NCBI RefSeq assembly: GCF_000196235.1
Contig: NC_008541.1
Location: forward strand, 4,634,946 to 4,698,945
DNA length: 64,000 bases
Reading direction: 5' to 3'
Source: Arthrobacter sp. FB24
Lineage (GTDB): Bacteria > Actinomycetota > Actinomycetes > Actinomycetales > Micrococcaceae
Shown: positions 1-9,270 of the stretch, in pieces
How positions within the stretch are numbered: the first letter of the stretch is position 1
Layout of the letters: every line of letters begins with the position of its first letter
Notes under the pieces: model-generated
Seen by the model: only the letters and a program-made list of their open reading frames with translations
What the model was told of the DNA's origin: nothing
Databases searched by the model: none
Made by a program: the position numbers and the translations under genes

Positions 1-52
1 ACGCTGCCGCGACCCTGCTGACAAGCGCAGCGGTGTCTGCCAGACTGCCGTC

Positions 53-475
53 ATGGTTGAAAACAAGACCCAGGCAACGGACGCCTCCGTGGAGGACTTC
101 CTTGACGGTGTGGAGAATCCGGCCCGCCAGCGGGACGGCCTGCGGCTCCTGGCCCTCATGAAGGAACACACCGGCGAAACGCCCGTGATGTGGGGCCCCG
201 GCATCGTGGGTTTTGGCAGCTATCACTACCGGTATGAGAGCGGCCGCGAGGGGGACACGGTAGCCGTCGGCTTCTCCCCGCGAAAGGGGAGCCTCTCACT
301 CTATGGACTGACCTACGCGCCCGAAGCTGCGGAGCTCCTTCCGCGGCTAGGCAAGCACAAGGTCGGCGCAGGATGCCTCTACATCAACAAGCTGGAGGAC
401 GTGGATGAAGCCGTACTGGCAGAACTCATCCGGGCGGGCCACCGGCACTCCACCACGGTGATGCACCAGGAATAG
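53..475 (+). CDS. DUF1801 domain protein
   Basis: A 140-residue soluble protein of the DUF1801 (YdhG-like) family. The family pattern is visible: an N-terminal helix (VEDFLDGV...RQRDGLRLLALM), a central MWGPGIVGFGSYHYRYE strand segment, then VAVGFSPRKGSLSLY and a C-terminal CLYINKLEDVD stretch. The biochemical role of the family is not settled. It stands alone, convergent with the ribosomal operon to its right, and is separated from it by a strong bidirectional terminator. No signal peptide or membrane segment is visible. I am confident of the family and have no basis for a specific function. Confidence 0.85.
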   Translation: MVENKTQATDASVEDFLDGVENPARQRDGLRLLALMKEHTGETPVMWGPGIVGFGSYHYRYESGREGDTVAVGFSPRKGSLSLYGLTYAPEAAELLPRLGKHKVGAGCLYINKLEDVDEAVLAELIRAGHRHSTTVMHQE

Positions 476-520
476 CCCCGCGGACACCATGCACTGAAAG
501 CAGCCTGGAATTTAAGAACA

Positions 521-565
521 AAGGCCCCCGCGTTCGGTTCCGATAGGAATCCGAAGCGGGGGCCT
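521..565. terminator. bidirectional intrinsic terminator
   Basis: A near-perfect inverted repeat, AAGGCCCCCGC ... GCGGGGGCCTT, with inner TTCGG/CCGAA pairing. It lies between two convergent genes, the DUF1801 gene and rplI, and could stop transcription from both sides. Confidence 0.8.
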
Positions 566-611
566 TCAGCAGTTCAGGACTTCGTAGCGCTCTGGCGAAT
601 GGCCGGAGGAA

Positions 612-1064
612 CTACTTGCCTGCGACTACGTCGAGTTCGATCACAGCAGCAACGTCGTCGTGCAGACGGACGTTGGCCTGGTAGGAACCAACCGACTTGA
701 TGTGTGCCGGCAGTTCAACCTTGCGCTTGTCGATGCGGCCGAGACCGGCGGCCTCAACAGCGTCGGCCACGTCGCCCTGCTTGACGGTACCGAACAGGCG
801 TCCGGTCTCGCCAGCCTTGACAACGAGCTTGACCGGCTTGGCGGAGAGTGCAGCGGCCTGCTTCTGAGCGTCTTCCAGGGAAGCGTGCTCACGGGCAACG
901 CGGGCAGCCTTGATCGACTCAACCTGCTTCTCGCCACCCTTGGACCAGGTCAGTGCGAAACCGCGGGGCAGCAGGAAGTTACGTGCGTAACCGTCCTTGA
1001 CCTCGACAACATCGCCAGCAGCACCGAGACCGGTTACTTCGTGGGTCAGAATGAGCTTTGCCAT
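612..1064 (-). CDS. rplI: 50S ribosomal protein L9
   Basis: Ribosomal protein L9 binds 23S rRNA at the base of the L1 stalk and helps maintain reading frame. The N-terminal domain shows the family signature: G-L-G-x2[21 protein letters not shown] at residues 12-36. A long connecting helix and a C-terminal domain ending in ELDVVAGK follow. Length is 150 residues, normal for L9. It is the last gene of the rpsF-ssb-rpsR-rplI operon, 17 bases after rpsR, and is followed by a terminator. Confidence 0.98.
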   Translation of the reverse strand: MAKLILTHEVTGLGAAGDVVEVKDGYARNFLLPRGFALTWSKGGEKQVESIKAARVAREHASLEDAQKQAAALSAKPVKLVVKAGETGRLFGTVKQGDVADAVEAAGLGRIDKRKVELPAHIKSVGSYQANVRLHDDVAAVIELDVVAGK

Positions 1065-1081
1065 TTTAGTTAATCCCTTCC

Positions 1082-1321
1082 TTAGCCGCGGCCAGCGCCG
1101 GAGTAAGGCAGCAGAGCAACTTCGCGGGCGTTCTTGATTGCCTGGGCGATTTTGCGCTGTTCCTGCACCGTGACGCCAGTGACGCGACGGGCGCGGATCT
1201 TTCCGCGGTCGGAGATGAACTTGCGCAGCAATGCTACGTCCTTGTAGTCGATGACGGTGATGTCAGCGGCCTTCAAGGGGTTGGACTTTGGTTTGGGCTT
1301 ACGGAGTTCAGCCTTAGCCAT
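1082..1321 (-). CDS. rpsR: 30S ribosomal protein S18
   Basis: S18 is a small-subunit protein that pairs with S6 on the platform of the 30S subunit. At 79 residues it has the typical core [14 protein letters not shown] followed by [12 protein letters not shown]. It has no cysteines, so it is the zinc-independent form. It lies between ssb and rplI in the standard bacterial order. Confidence 0.98.
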   Translation of the reverse strand: MAKAELRKPKPKSNPLKAADITVIDYKDVALLRKFISDRGKIRARRVTGVTVQEQRKIAQAIKNAREVALLPYSGAGRG

Positions 1322-1446
1322 CGTGGAGCTCCTATTCTATGGAGCCCGTGGATATTGATCCACGGGATGGTGGTGGTTCGACGGCGGTACTCACCCGGGA
1401 GCCGTAAGGCATCCCGGCGGGTTCCGAGCCGGACCTGAATTATTGG

Positions 1447-2025
1447 TTAGAAGGGAGGTTCGGAATCCGGGCCGTTGCCCCAGCCGCCGCCTGCATTGCT
1501 GACACCGGGCGTTGCCCAAGGGTCTTCCTGCGCTGCCGCGGGCTGGTTGCCGCCCCAGTTTCCGCCGGTATTGCCGCCCTGGCTTGCACCCTGGCCGCCA
1601 CCGAACCCACCGCCGCTGTTGCCGCCGCCGAAGCCACCCTGACCACCCTGGCCGCCGGAGCGCTGGGTGCGGTTGACCTTGGCGTTGGCGTAGCGCAGGC
1701 TCGGGCCGATTTCATCGACTTCGAGCTCGATAACGGTGCGCTTCTCGCCTTCTTTGGTTTCGTAGGAACGGCTCTTCAAACGTCCGGAAACGATAACCCG
1801 CATACCCTTTGTGAGGGATTCTGCGACGTTTTCGGCTGCTTCACGCCAGACGGATGCGCGGAGGAACAGGGTTTCCCCGTCCTTCCACTCGTTCGACTGG
1901 CGATCGAAGGTGCGGGGCGTAGAAGCGATGGTGAAATTCGCTACTGCCGAACCTGACGGTGTAAACCTCAGTTCGGGGTCATTGGTGAGATTACCGATGA
2001 CCGTAATAGTGGTTTCGCCTGCCAT
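1447..2025 (-). CDS. ssb: single-stranded DNA-binding protein
   Basis: SSB coats single-stranded DNA in replication, repair and recombination. The OB-fold spans about residues 1-112, opening [21 protein letters not shown] and including WRE and [18 protein letters not shown] long Gly/Gln/Asn-rich linker (about 113-185) follows. The protein ends in the acidic tip DSEPPF, the usual docking peptide for partner proteins. It is 192 residues long and sits between rpsF and rpsR. Confidence 0.97.
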   Translation of the reverse strand: MAGETTITVIGNLTNDPELRFTPSGSAVANFTIASTPRTFDRQSNEWKDGETLFLRASVWREAAENVAESLTKGMRVIVSGRLKSRSYETKEGEKRTVIELEVDEIGPSLRYANAKVNRTQRSGGQGGQGGFGGGNSGGGFGGGQGASQGGNTGGNWGGNQPAAAQEDPWATPGVSNAGGGWGNGPDSEPPF

Positions 2026-2080
2026 CTACTGCCTCCTTGTTCGTTCCTGCGGGATAAAGATTGAATGCACGGTGCTGAAA

Positions 2081-2386
2081 TTACTCAGCAACGACCTTCT
2101 GCTCTTCGGGGCGGGTGATCTTGGTGCGCATGATGGTCTCGTTGAGACTCAGCTGGCGGTCAAGTTCCTTGGCGGTGTCCGGCTTGGCGGTGAAGTTCAC
2201 CACGGCGTAGATACCTTCAGACTTCTTCTTGATTTCGTAAGCCAGTCGACGACGGCCCCAGATGTCAACCTTTTCGATGGTTCCACCATCGTTGGTGATG
2301 ACGTTCAGGAACTTCTGAAGCGACGGCTCAACGGTACGCTCTTCGACCTCGGGGTCGATGATTACCATCAATTCGTAAGGACGCAT
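2081..2386 (-). CDS. rpsF: 30S ribosomal protein S6
   Basis: S6 forms the platform heterodimer with S18. The protein begins [16 protein letters not shown] and contains the family segment [13 protein letters not shown]; it is 101 residues long. I chose the ATG preceded by AAGGAGGTG about 10 bases upstream. An in-frame GTG four codons earlier overlaps that ribosome-binding site and is unlikely to be used. First gene of the ribosomal operon. Confidence 0.96.
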   Translation of the reverse strand: MRPYELMVIIDPEVEERTVEPSLQKFLNVITNDGGTIEKVDIWGRRRLAYEIKKKSEGIYAVVNFTAKPDTAKELDRQLSLNETIMRTKITRPEEQKVVAE

Positions 2387-2652
2387 ATGTGAACCCACCT
2401 CCTTTGGGCTAAGCGGTTACGGCATTTCCGTAACAGGAGGTTCATTTGCGGTGCCGTGCGCATCCGGTCCCCAAACGGAGGCAGGACGCAGCACAGACTT
2501 CAATATCTTAGTGCATTTAGGCCGGTTTCGGCGATTCGTGACCGCTTCAGGCTAGCCCCGGGTCCGCCCCGGGCGGAAACGCTCCAGGTCCCTATGTGGA
2601 AAAACAGCCCGGATCCGGGCGCGGCCTGTTTGTTTGACTAGAGTATCGACAT

Positions 2653-3321
2653 ATGGACACCAGCCCCCTGCCCGCCAGGGTGAAACGAAGCCGGCTGCGG
2701 TTTCTTGCCATGGTTATGACCGGGCTGGCGGCCGCTGCGGCCACCGGACTTTCCGGATATTGGGTGGAGGCGCCGGCCGTCGGCTGGGGCAGCGCCGCGC
2801 TGGTCTACGTGGCCTGGATCTGGCTTGTGGTGGGACGCCTCGATCCCGCCGGGACCCGCGCCCACGCGACGTCCGAGGACCCGTCCCGCAGTACCACCGA
2901 CCTGCTGATCCTGGTGGCCAACGTCGCGAGCCTGGCCGCAGTTGCAGCCGTTGTGGTGGACTCGCACAGATCCGACGGCGGCTCGCGACTGAGCGGCGGC
3001 CTCCTGGCCCTGGCGTGCGTCGCGTTGTCGTGGATCCTGGTGCAGACCCTTTTCACCCTGCGCTACGCCGAGCTGTACTACAGTCCCGGGAAGCGCGGCG
3101 GATCGGACGCGGGCGGCATCGATTTCAACCAGGACCGGCCTCCGCAGTACACGGACTTCGCCTACCTGGCCACGAGCCTGGGCATGACCTACCAGGTGTC
3201 CGACACCAATTTGCAGAACCACCTCATCCGAGCCGAAGCCCTCAAACACAGCCTGCTGTCCTATCTCTTCGGCACCGTCATCCTGGCCGCCACCATCAAC
3301 CTGGTGATCGGGCTCGCCTAG
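2653..3321 (+). CDS. DUF1345 membrane protein
   Basis: A 222-residue integral membrane protein of the DUF1345 family. Hydrophobic segments lie at about residues 17-37, 45-63, 83-103, 115-133 and 203-220. The family hallmark is present: FTLRYAELYY followed by FNQDRPPQYTDFAYLATSLGMTYQVSDT, ending in a hydrophobic helix. The function of the family is unknown. The gene diverges from the rpsF operon and has no obvious partner. The start is an ATG 13 bases after the TAG at 2638-2642. Confidence 0.88.
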   Translation: MDTSPLPARVKRSRLRFLAMVMTGLAAAAATGLSGYWVEAPAVGWGSAALVYVAWIWLVVGRLDPAGTRAHATSEDPSRSTTDLLILVANVASLAAVAAVVVDSHRSDGGSRLSGGLLALACVALSWILVQTLFTLRYAELYYSPGKRGGSDAGGIDFNQDRPPQYTDFAYLATSLGMTYQVSDTNLQNHLIRAEALKHSLLSYLFGTVILAATINLVIGLA

Positions 3322-3612
3322 GACCCGGCTTGTTGCACCGGCGTCCTACGGGGACGTCGTGCGAGTGGTGGAGCCCTTCACCCAAGTGGTGGATTCTCTA
3401 GTGCCGGGTAGAACCGGTCGTTATATTTGCCTCAGTTCATCACCACCGGTCCATGCATCTTCCGGCCTAAGCCGCTGGGCGCAGGATCGCGGTGTGTGGG
3501 GCATCGCCGGTGAGAAGACTGAAGCTGGGCCATGGCCAACGGCAAAATGCCGGCGGCAATGGATTGGGAACGCAGAAAGCACGGTCTCTTTCTGACAGAG
3601 GAAGGCAACCGC

Positions 3613-4794
3613 ATGCTTCAAACCGGCAGTCTCGACTGCAAGCCAGGGCAACAGGTTTTCGTGTATGTCCCCGGGAGCCGCTGGGAGAACGTTCAGGGAA
3701 CCGACCACCGGCTGGCGGCAGCTCTGGCGAGCCAGGTAGCGGTGCTGTGGGTCGATCCGCCGCTCCCGGTTCACCTGGCGTTCCGGCATGGGATAAACGC
3801 ACTGCGCGTCCGCAACGAACTGAGCAACGTCGCACCCGGCATCACCCGCTTGCGTTCACTTTCCATCCCCGGCTTCACCCGCGCGGTCCTTGCCACTGTT
3901 GCCAAGGGCGTATTGGGGCATGCCATCAGGTCCGCTCTCCGGACCATGAAGGCTACCCCCGTCGCCGTGATGGTCTCATCGCCCACCTCCGGTTTCCCCA
4001 CCCGGCTGGCGGGCCGGAAGATCCTTTTTGTCACCGATGACTGGGTGGCCGGAGCGCCATTGATGGGCCTGTCCGGTCCGTTGGTGCGCCGTACGCTGCG
4101 CCGGAACCTCCGCGAGGCGAACATCGCCGCGGCCGTGTCCCCGCATCTGGCCGAAAACCTGGAGGCGAGCTTCCCTGACCGCCCGGCCTCCGTCGTCGTC
4201 CTGCCTAACGGCTGTGATCCCGGGAAGGACGCCCCGCTTCGCGTCGAACGCTCCGACAACGCCGCCCTCGTGGGCCAGCTGAACGAAAGGCTGGATATGG
4301 ATCTGTTGGAGGCGGTCACGGATGCGGGGGTCCCGTTGCTGGTCATCGGTCCCCGGACCGAACGCGACCCGGAGACCGGCCGGCGCCTCGACCTCTTCCT
4401 GGCTTCCGAGAACGTCACCTGGCTCGGTGAGCTTCCGACCACGGAACTGGGGCAGCACCTGGCGGCAGCGGGCGTGGGCCTGACTCCGTACGCCGACACC
4501 CCCTTCAACCGGGCGAGCTTCCCCCTAAAGACTTTGGAGTACCTTGCCGCCGGCGTACCGGTTGTCGCCACCGACCTGCCGGCCGTCCGGTGGTTGAACA
4601 CGGAACTGGTGACCGTCGGCAGCGGCCGTGACGAGTTCGCAAAGCGCGTTCAGCAGGCACTGGCCGGCCCGCACGATCCCCTGGCGGAGGAACAGCGCCG
4701 TCACTTTGCGGCACTCCACACCTGGGAGGCAAGGGCCAACCAGCTCCTTGACATGGTGGGCCCGCATGGCCAGGCAGGAGGCATGGCCGCGTAG
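3613..4794 (+). CDS. family 4-like glycosyltransferase
   Basis: Predicted retaining GT-B glycosyltransferase of 393 residues and first gene of the polysaccharide cluster. The C-terminal half shows the nucleotide-sugar-binding layout of this group: VGLTPYADTPFNRASFPLKT, then LEYLAAGVPVVATDLPAV. The N-terminal half carries QVFVYVPGSRWENVQGTDHR and a VLWVDPP strand. I chose the ATG at MLQTGSLDC because GAGGAAGG lies just upstream; an earlier in-frame ATG at 3532 would add 27 residues. Donor and acceptor cannot be read from the sequence. The 290 bases upstream hold no gene and presumably contain the cluster promoter. Confidence 0.85.
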   Translation: MLQTGSLDCKPGQQVFVYVPGSRWENVQGTDHRLAAALASQVAVLWVDPPLPVHLAFRHGINALRVRNELSNVAPGITRLRSLSIPGFTRAVLATVAKGVLGHAIRSALRTMKATPVAVMVSSPTSGFPTRLAGRKILFVTDDWVAGAPLMGLSGPLVRRTLRRNLREANIAAAVSPHLAENLEASFPDRPASVVVLPNGCDPGKDAPLRVERSDNAALVGQLNERLDMDLLEAVTDAGVPLLVIGPRTERDPETGRRLDLFLASENVTWLGELPTTELGQHLAAAGVGLTPYADTPFNRASFPLKTLEYLAAGVPVVATDLPAVRWLNTELVTVGSGRDEFAKRVQQALAGPHDPLAEEQRRHFAALHTWEARANQLLDMVGPHGQAGGMAA

Positions 4795-4884
4795 TGCGGC
4801 AATGACGGTTGATTGGAGTGACAAGCGATGAGCGGAACCACAGCAACTCGGGCAACAGAGTCCCGGGAGCGGAGGGAACAAGGC

Positions 4885-6234
4885 ATGCGCGGAATCAGAA
4901 CAACACGAAAATGGAAAGGCTTCCAGCAGAGGGCGAATGGCAGGCGCCGGGCCATGAAGTCCTTGCTGACCTCAACAGCCCTGCTATCAGCCGTGGGGCT
5001 CCTCGTCACGGCATGCACGGCGCCCGATGACCGCTCCCGGATCGAGGCAGCACCCGTCGTAGCCGTTCAAGACCTGCCCAAGATCCCGTGGGAAGGCGGC
5101 CCTGACTACTGGAAGAAGTTCAGCAAGGCCGACGGCGCCGGGTGGGATGATCCGGGCTTCTTTCCGATAGCCATTTGGTACAACGGGATCAGCAGCGACG
5201 CCGAAGTCCAGTACGACAAGGATCACGGCATCAACACCTACATGGGGATGTCAGACACCACTCCCTACTCAATATTTGAGGCCAACGGCGTCTATTGGAT
5301 CGGCGGAAAACTGAACGCGACGTTCACGGAGCAGAGCCGCAACTGGGTTGGCTCTTTCCTGGACGACGAGGTGGACGGGCGGTTTACTCCGGAAGCCGGG
5401 AGGCAGCACCTGAAGGCGCTGGCTGACGGCTCACCCCAAGGGTTCTTCAAGTACGCGAATTTCACCCAAATGGTAATCAGCCATTACATGGCCGCCCCGG
5501 ACGCCCAGCAATTCGTGAACAATTACACCGACGCCGTCTCGCTCGACATGTACTGGTACACGATTCCTTACTGCGGCCTGCGCCCATACACCAACGCCCA
5601 CATTGTGCCTGTAACCGAGCAAAACTGCCGCACTGCCTCCAGCTACGGAAAAACAATGAACGCCCTCCGGATCCAGGATGCCGCGGATGGAAAGCTTCAG
5701 CCGTTGTGGCAGTTCGTGGAAAACCTCAACGGCGGCCCCGGGGAAGGCCCGTTTGTGGCAAACATTTCGGCGGGCCAGCTGCAAGGAGCCGTCATGAATT
5801 CGATTATCAATGAGGCACGAGGGATCGTGTACTTCAATCAAAGCCTGAGCGGCCCCTGTGGCGGCGGAAGCGTGCTCCGGCTCTCCCAGGTCATGACCGG
5901 CTTCTGCGGAGCCGAACAGATGGAGGCCGTCAAAACCGTGAATTCCCGAATCAGGGAACTCGCGCCGGTGATAAATACGCAATCCTATGACTTTTCACTG
6001 GGAAATCAATTGGACACGATGCTGAAAATTCGCGATGGATACGCGTATATTTTTTCCATGGTGGACGGGAGTTCCACGCCGGGTAATCGGAATTTCAAGC
6101 TACCCGACGGCATCAAAACGAACCAGGCAGAAGTCCTATTCGAAAACCGCACTGTCCCCGTTGACGCTGCGGGGTCTTTTTCTGACACATTCGAATCGGA
6201 ATACACCTACCACATTTACAAGGTGAAGCTGTGA
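4885..6234 (+). CDS. secreted lipoprotein, glycoside-hydrolase-like
   Basis: A 449-residue lipoprotein: a long basic N-terminus, a hydrophobic stretch (LLTSTALLSAVGLLVTA) and a lipobox ending VTAC at Cys44. The mature part is rich in aromatic residues and contains FPIAIWYNG, WVGSFLDDEVDGRF and AVSLDMYWYTIPYCG. This pattern suggests a TIM-barrel glycosidase-like fold with acidic residues after strands (DDE, D-x-Y-W). I cannot name a family. The ATG at MRGIRTTRK follows GGAGCGGAGGG; an ATG at 4954 (MKSLLTS) is also possible. The stop overlaps the next start (GTGA). Codon use is visibly more AT-rich than in neighbouring genes, a possible sign of transfer. Confidence 0.65.
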   Translation: MRGIRTTRKWKGFQQRANGRRRAMKSLLTSTALLSAVGLLVTACTAPDDRSRIEAAPVVAVQDLPKIPWEGGPDYWKKFSKADGAGWDDPGFFPIAIWYNGISSDAEVQYDKDHGINTYMGMSDTTPYSIFEANGVYWIGGKLNATFTEQSRNWVGSFLDDEVDGRFTPEAGRQHLKALADGSPQGFFKYANFTQMVISHYMAAPDAQQFVNNYTDAVSLDMYWYTIPYCGLRPYTNAHIVPVTEQNCRTASSYGKTMNALRIQDAADGKLQPLWQFVENLNGGPGEGPFVANISAGQLQGAVMNSIINEARGIVYFNQSLSGPCGGGSVLRLSQVMTGFCGAEQMEAVKTVNSRIRELAPVINTQSYDFSLGNQLDTMLKIRDGYAYIFSMVDGSSTPGNRNFKLPDGIKTNQAEVLFENRTVPVDAAGSFSDTFESEYTYHIYKVKL

Positions 6235-7103
6235 GCGCGCCCGCCGACCACGTTCTGCTTACCAGGTTCAATCTGCCATCGAGGGGCGCCGAGAGCAGGA
6301 TAAGGGCCAAGGATGGATGGCTGAAGACCCGCCTGGGGCTCTTCGAAAGCTACTGCCTGCCCTCAGTCCGGTGCCAGTCGAACCAGAACTTCCATTGGAT
6401 TATCTACTTCGACCCGCAAAGTCCCGCGTGGCTCAGGGAACGCATTGCAGAGCTCAACCAGGACGCGCTCTTCACGCCCATCTTTCGCGCCGAAGTGAGC
6501 AGCGCGGAGCTACTGCAAGACCTGCATGCCGTCACCGGGGCCAGGCACAACGAACTCCTCACCACAAACCTGGACAACGATGACGGACTGGCCAGCGACT
6601 TCGTGGAGCGCCTCCAGGCGGCCGGCCATAGTGGTACCCGCACCGCGATCTACCTCGTCAATGGCCTCATTCGCTGCGGCAGCGGACTTTATCTGAGAAC
6701 AGACCGGGCGAACGCCTTTTGCTCAGTCAGGGAAGACTGGGCGGCGGCCCGCACCTGCTGGTCGGACTGGCACAATCTCCTCGGACGCTCCATGAGCGTC
6801 AAGGAACTGGCCGGAGACCCGGCCTGGCTCCAATTGGTCCACGATTCGAACGTCAGCAACAGAATCCGCGGCAGGCGGGTTTCTCCGGAACCGTACCGCG
6901 TTGCCTTCGGCGGGTTGCTGGACGGCGTGCCCGATCTCAGCGCCATCGAGGAGTTCAAGGATCTGGCGGTGGGCAGGCCGCGGCGATTCGTCAAGGAATC
7001 CGGCCGTTTGCTGGTGAAAAAGATCGCCTTGAATGTCCTGGGCAAAGAGGGACTGGACCAACTCAAGTCGGGCTGGGCGCTTCGCCCGGTGCATCGAAGA
7101 TAA
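6231..7103 (+). CDS. putative rhamnosyltransferase family glycosyltransferase
   Basis: A 290-residue glycosyltransferase resembling the putative rhamnosyl transferase family (PF11316). Features are the N-terminal HVLLTRFNLP, the SNQNFHWIIYFDPQSPAWLRERI segment, and the acidic metal/nucleotide motif TTNLDNDDGL typical of a GT-A fold. The start is GTG, overlapping the stop of the lipoprotein gene by four bases, so translation is probably coupled. It probably adds a sugar to the polymer made by this cluster; the sugar is not known. Confidence 0.78.
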   Translation: MSAPADHVLLTRFNLPSRGAESRIRAKDGWLKTRLGLFESYCLPSVRCQSNQNFHWIIYFDPQSPAWLRERIAELNQDALFTPIFRAEVSSAELLQDLHAVTGARHNELLTTNLDNDDGLASDFVERLQAAGHSGTRTAIYLVNGLIRCGSGLYLRTDRANAFCSVREDWAAARTCWSDWHNLLGRSMSVKELAGDPAWLQLVHDSNVSNRIRGRRVSPEPYRVAFGGLLDGVPDLSAIEEFKDLAVGRPRRFVKESGRLLVKKIALNVLGKEGLDQLKSGWALRPVHRR

Positions 7104-7164
7104 GGGGAAGCTGCGATGAGAGGCTGCGAGGCGCTCCAAGAACTGTTGAGGCGGGGGATATCCT

Positions 7165-7944
7165 GTGTTCTTACGTGACCTGTACGCCAGCGCAAGGCGT
7201 CGCTGGTACTTTGTGCTCGCCGGGCTGCTGATCACGGCGGGAATGTCCTTCTGGGTGTTCCGTGTGGCGCCCGTGACTTATGAAGCGACCGCAAATGTGG
7301 CCCTTATACCCCCGCCAACAGCCGTCATATCGGGAGACAACCCGTTCTTGTACATGGGTGGCCTTGACCAAGCCATGGGGGTGCTCACGGTCAAACTGAA
7401 TTCGGACTCCGTGCGCGGTCCCATTGAGGAAGCCTATCCGGGCGCGGAGTATTCCACCGAGCGTGACGCCACAACCAGCGGTCCTATCGTGCGGGTGAAG
7501 GTCGCGGGAGACTCCTCCGAAACAACCTTGGAGGCCCTGAACCGCGTGCTGGACGCCATGCCCGTGACCATGACGTCGCTCCAGGACGAACTGTCCCTGC
7601 CGCAGGCATCCCGCATCTCCTTGCTGACCCTCGGTGTGGACAAAGACACGACACTCGTGGGCGAGGCCCGGACCCGGTCCCTGCTGGTGGTTGCGGCGCT
7701 CGGTCTGGCGGGCACGCTGCTGCTGACGGGGCTGGCAGACAAGAGGCTGATCAAGCGGCGCGGCAGGAAGCATAGTGGGGCTGCCACCTCGCCCGCCGAT
7801 GACTTTCCCGTTGAGGAGACGGGACTGTCACGGCGGAACCGTGCGGACCGCATGCCTTTGCCTTCCGGATCATATGCCGGCACCACTCCGTCGGCCGAGC
7901 CTTTACCTGAACCGTACGTGCCCGTTGCCGATCTGCGACGGTAA
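7165..7944 (+). CDS. Wzz-like polysaccharide chain-length protein
   Basis: A 259-residue membrane protein with the two-helix layout of chain-length determinants. TM1 is at about residues 15-33 (YFVLAGLLITAGMSFWVF), an extracytoplasmic domain of about 140 residues follows, and TM2 is at about 175-193 (LLVVAALGLAGTLLLTGLA). The cytoplasmic tail is basic and disordered. No Walker motif or tyrosine-rich tail is present, so it is not a BY-kinase. The start is GTG after GAGGCGGGGG. It lies four bases before the polymerase gene. Confidence 0.72.
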   Translation: MFLRDLYASARRRWYFVLAGLLITAGMSFWVFRVAPVTYEATANVALIPPPTAVISGDNPFLYMGGLDQAMGVLTVKLNSDSVRGPIEEAYPGAEYSTERDATTSGPIVRVKVAGDSSETTLEALNRVLDAMPVTMTSLQDELSLPQASRISLLTLGVDKDTTLVGEARTRSLLVVAALGLAGTLLLTGLADKRLIKRRGRKHSGAATSPADDFPVEETGLSRRNRADRMPLPSGSYAGTTPSAEPLPEPYVPVADLRR

Positions 7945-7947
7945 TGC

Positions 7948-9270
7948 ATGTTTACCAACAGCGGCCCCCGGCAGCAGGTAGTTCTTCCAGGCCTGGAGCG
8001 AAGACCTCCCGGGCCGGATGCGGCGACCGTCCTGGCGGTCTACCTGTTGCTCCTTCTGGCCATCCCGTCCAACAGGAGCGTAGCGGCACTCGGCGGCGCG
8101 GGCGCTCCGGCGGCCCTCTTCGCGCTCGTCGCGTTGCTGTGGTGGTGCTGGTACCACGTTCAACGCCCGACGCCGTCGCTCGCCCGGGACTCCCAACCAA
8201 TCCGGATGGCCTTACTGGTCTTTGTGGCGGCAGCGCTGGCCAGCTACGCTGCCGGCGCGGCGCGGGCACTCCCGCCGGCTGAGGTCAACGCACTGAATCT
8301 GGGACTGCTCCGGGTGGCAGCCTGCGCCGGAATACTCCTGCTGGCGACGGACGGAATCCCCAACCGGGAACGGCTGATTAAGCTGCTGCGCTGGCTCTGC
8401 CTTCTGGGGGGAATGTTTGCAGCCCTCGGCCTGCTTCAGTTTTTCACCGGTCAGTCATTTGTCGAAAAACTCAGCATTCCGGGCCTGGCCGTTTCTGACT
8501 TCGGCGCCCTCCAGGACCGCGGCGGCTTCAACAGGTCCATCGCCACGGCCCGCAACCCGCTGGAGTACGCCTTCGTACTTGCCATGGTCCTTCCCCTCGC
8601 TTTGACGTTGGCCCTGTACGACACGGGCTCCCGTCTTCTGTTGCGCTGGTTCCCCGTCGGAACCATCACCGTGGCTGCGCTTTTGTCCGTATCCAGGTCT
8701 GCGATCATCGGCGTTCTCGTGGCCGTGGTGATTCTCCTGCCTTCGTGGAGTCCGGCTGTGCGGCGGCGGGCAGGACTGGCGGCGGTGGCGCTGGTAGGCG
8801 TTGTCTGGGTGATGGTGCCGGGCATGGTGGGCACCATCAAGGGCCTGTTTGGCGGCCAGGATCCGAGTCTGAAATCTCGGACTGACAGCTACGATGTTGT
8901 CTCCAGCTTCGTGGAAATGAATCCGCTCCTGGGACGCGGCTTTGGGACGTTCCTGCCGGATTACCGCATTCTCGACAACCAGTACCTGGTCACACTCATC
9001 GACATGGGCATCCTTGGGCTGATCGCCCTGTGCGCCGTTCCCGCAGTAGGGTTCGTCGTCGTCATCAGGGCACGCCGACACTACGCAGAGCCGCTGCTGG
9101 CCAACCTCGGCCCGGCTCTGGCAGCTTCCCTGGCGGCCGGCGCCGTGCTCACCGGGTTCTTCGATGCATTGTCCTTCCCCCAGGCCGCCGGGATGCTGTT
9201 TTTCGTGGCCGGACTGTGCGGGGCCTACTGGCGGATGAAGGATTCGCAGGGAACGGAGCGCTATGCCTAG
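7948..9270 (+). CDS. O-antigen polymerase/ligase-like membrane protein
   Basis: A 440-residue polytopic protein with about 10-12 hydrophobic helices and the larger loop in the second half that is typical of Wzy/WaaL-type polymerases. That loop contains SLKSRTDSYDVVSSFVEMNPLLGRGFGTFLPDYRILDNQYL; the segment PLLGRGFGTF is characteristic of the family. It probably polymerises or ligates the oligosaccharide made by this cluster at the membrane. It sits between two Wzz-like genes and overlaps the second by 8 bases. Confidence 0.82.
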   Translation: MFTNSGPRQQVVLPGLERRPPGPDAATVLAVYLLLLLAIPSNRSVAALGGAGAPAALFALVALLWWCWYHVQRPTPSLARDSQPIRMALLVFVAAALASYAAGAARALPPAEVNALNLGLLRVAACAGILLLATDGIPNRERLIKLLRWLCLLGGMFAALGLLQFFTGQSFVEKLSIPGLAVSDFGALQDRGGFNRSIATARNPLEYAFVLAMVLPLALTLALYDTGSRLLLRWFPVGTITVAALLSVSRSAIIGVLVAVVILLPSWSPAVRRRAGLAAVALVGVVWVMVPGMVGTIKGLFGGQDPSLKSRTDSYDVVSSFVEMNPLLGRGFGTFLPDYRILDNQYLVTLIDMGILGLIALCAVPAVGFVVVIRARRHYAEPLLANLGPALAASLAAGAVLTGFFDALSFPQAAGMLFFVAGLCGAYWRMKDSQGTERYA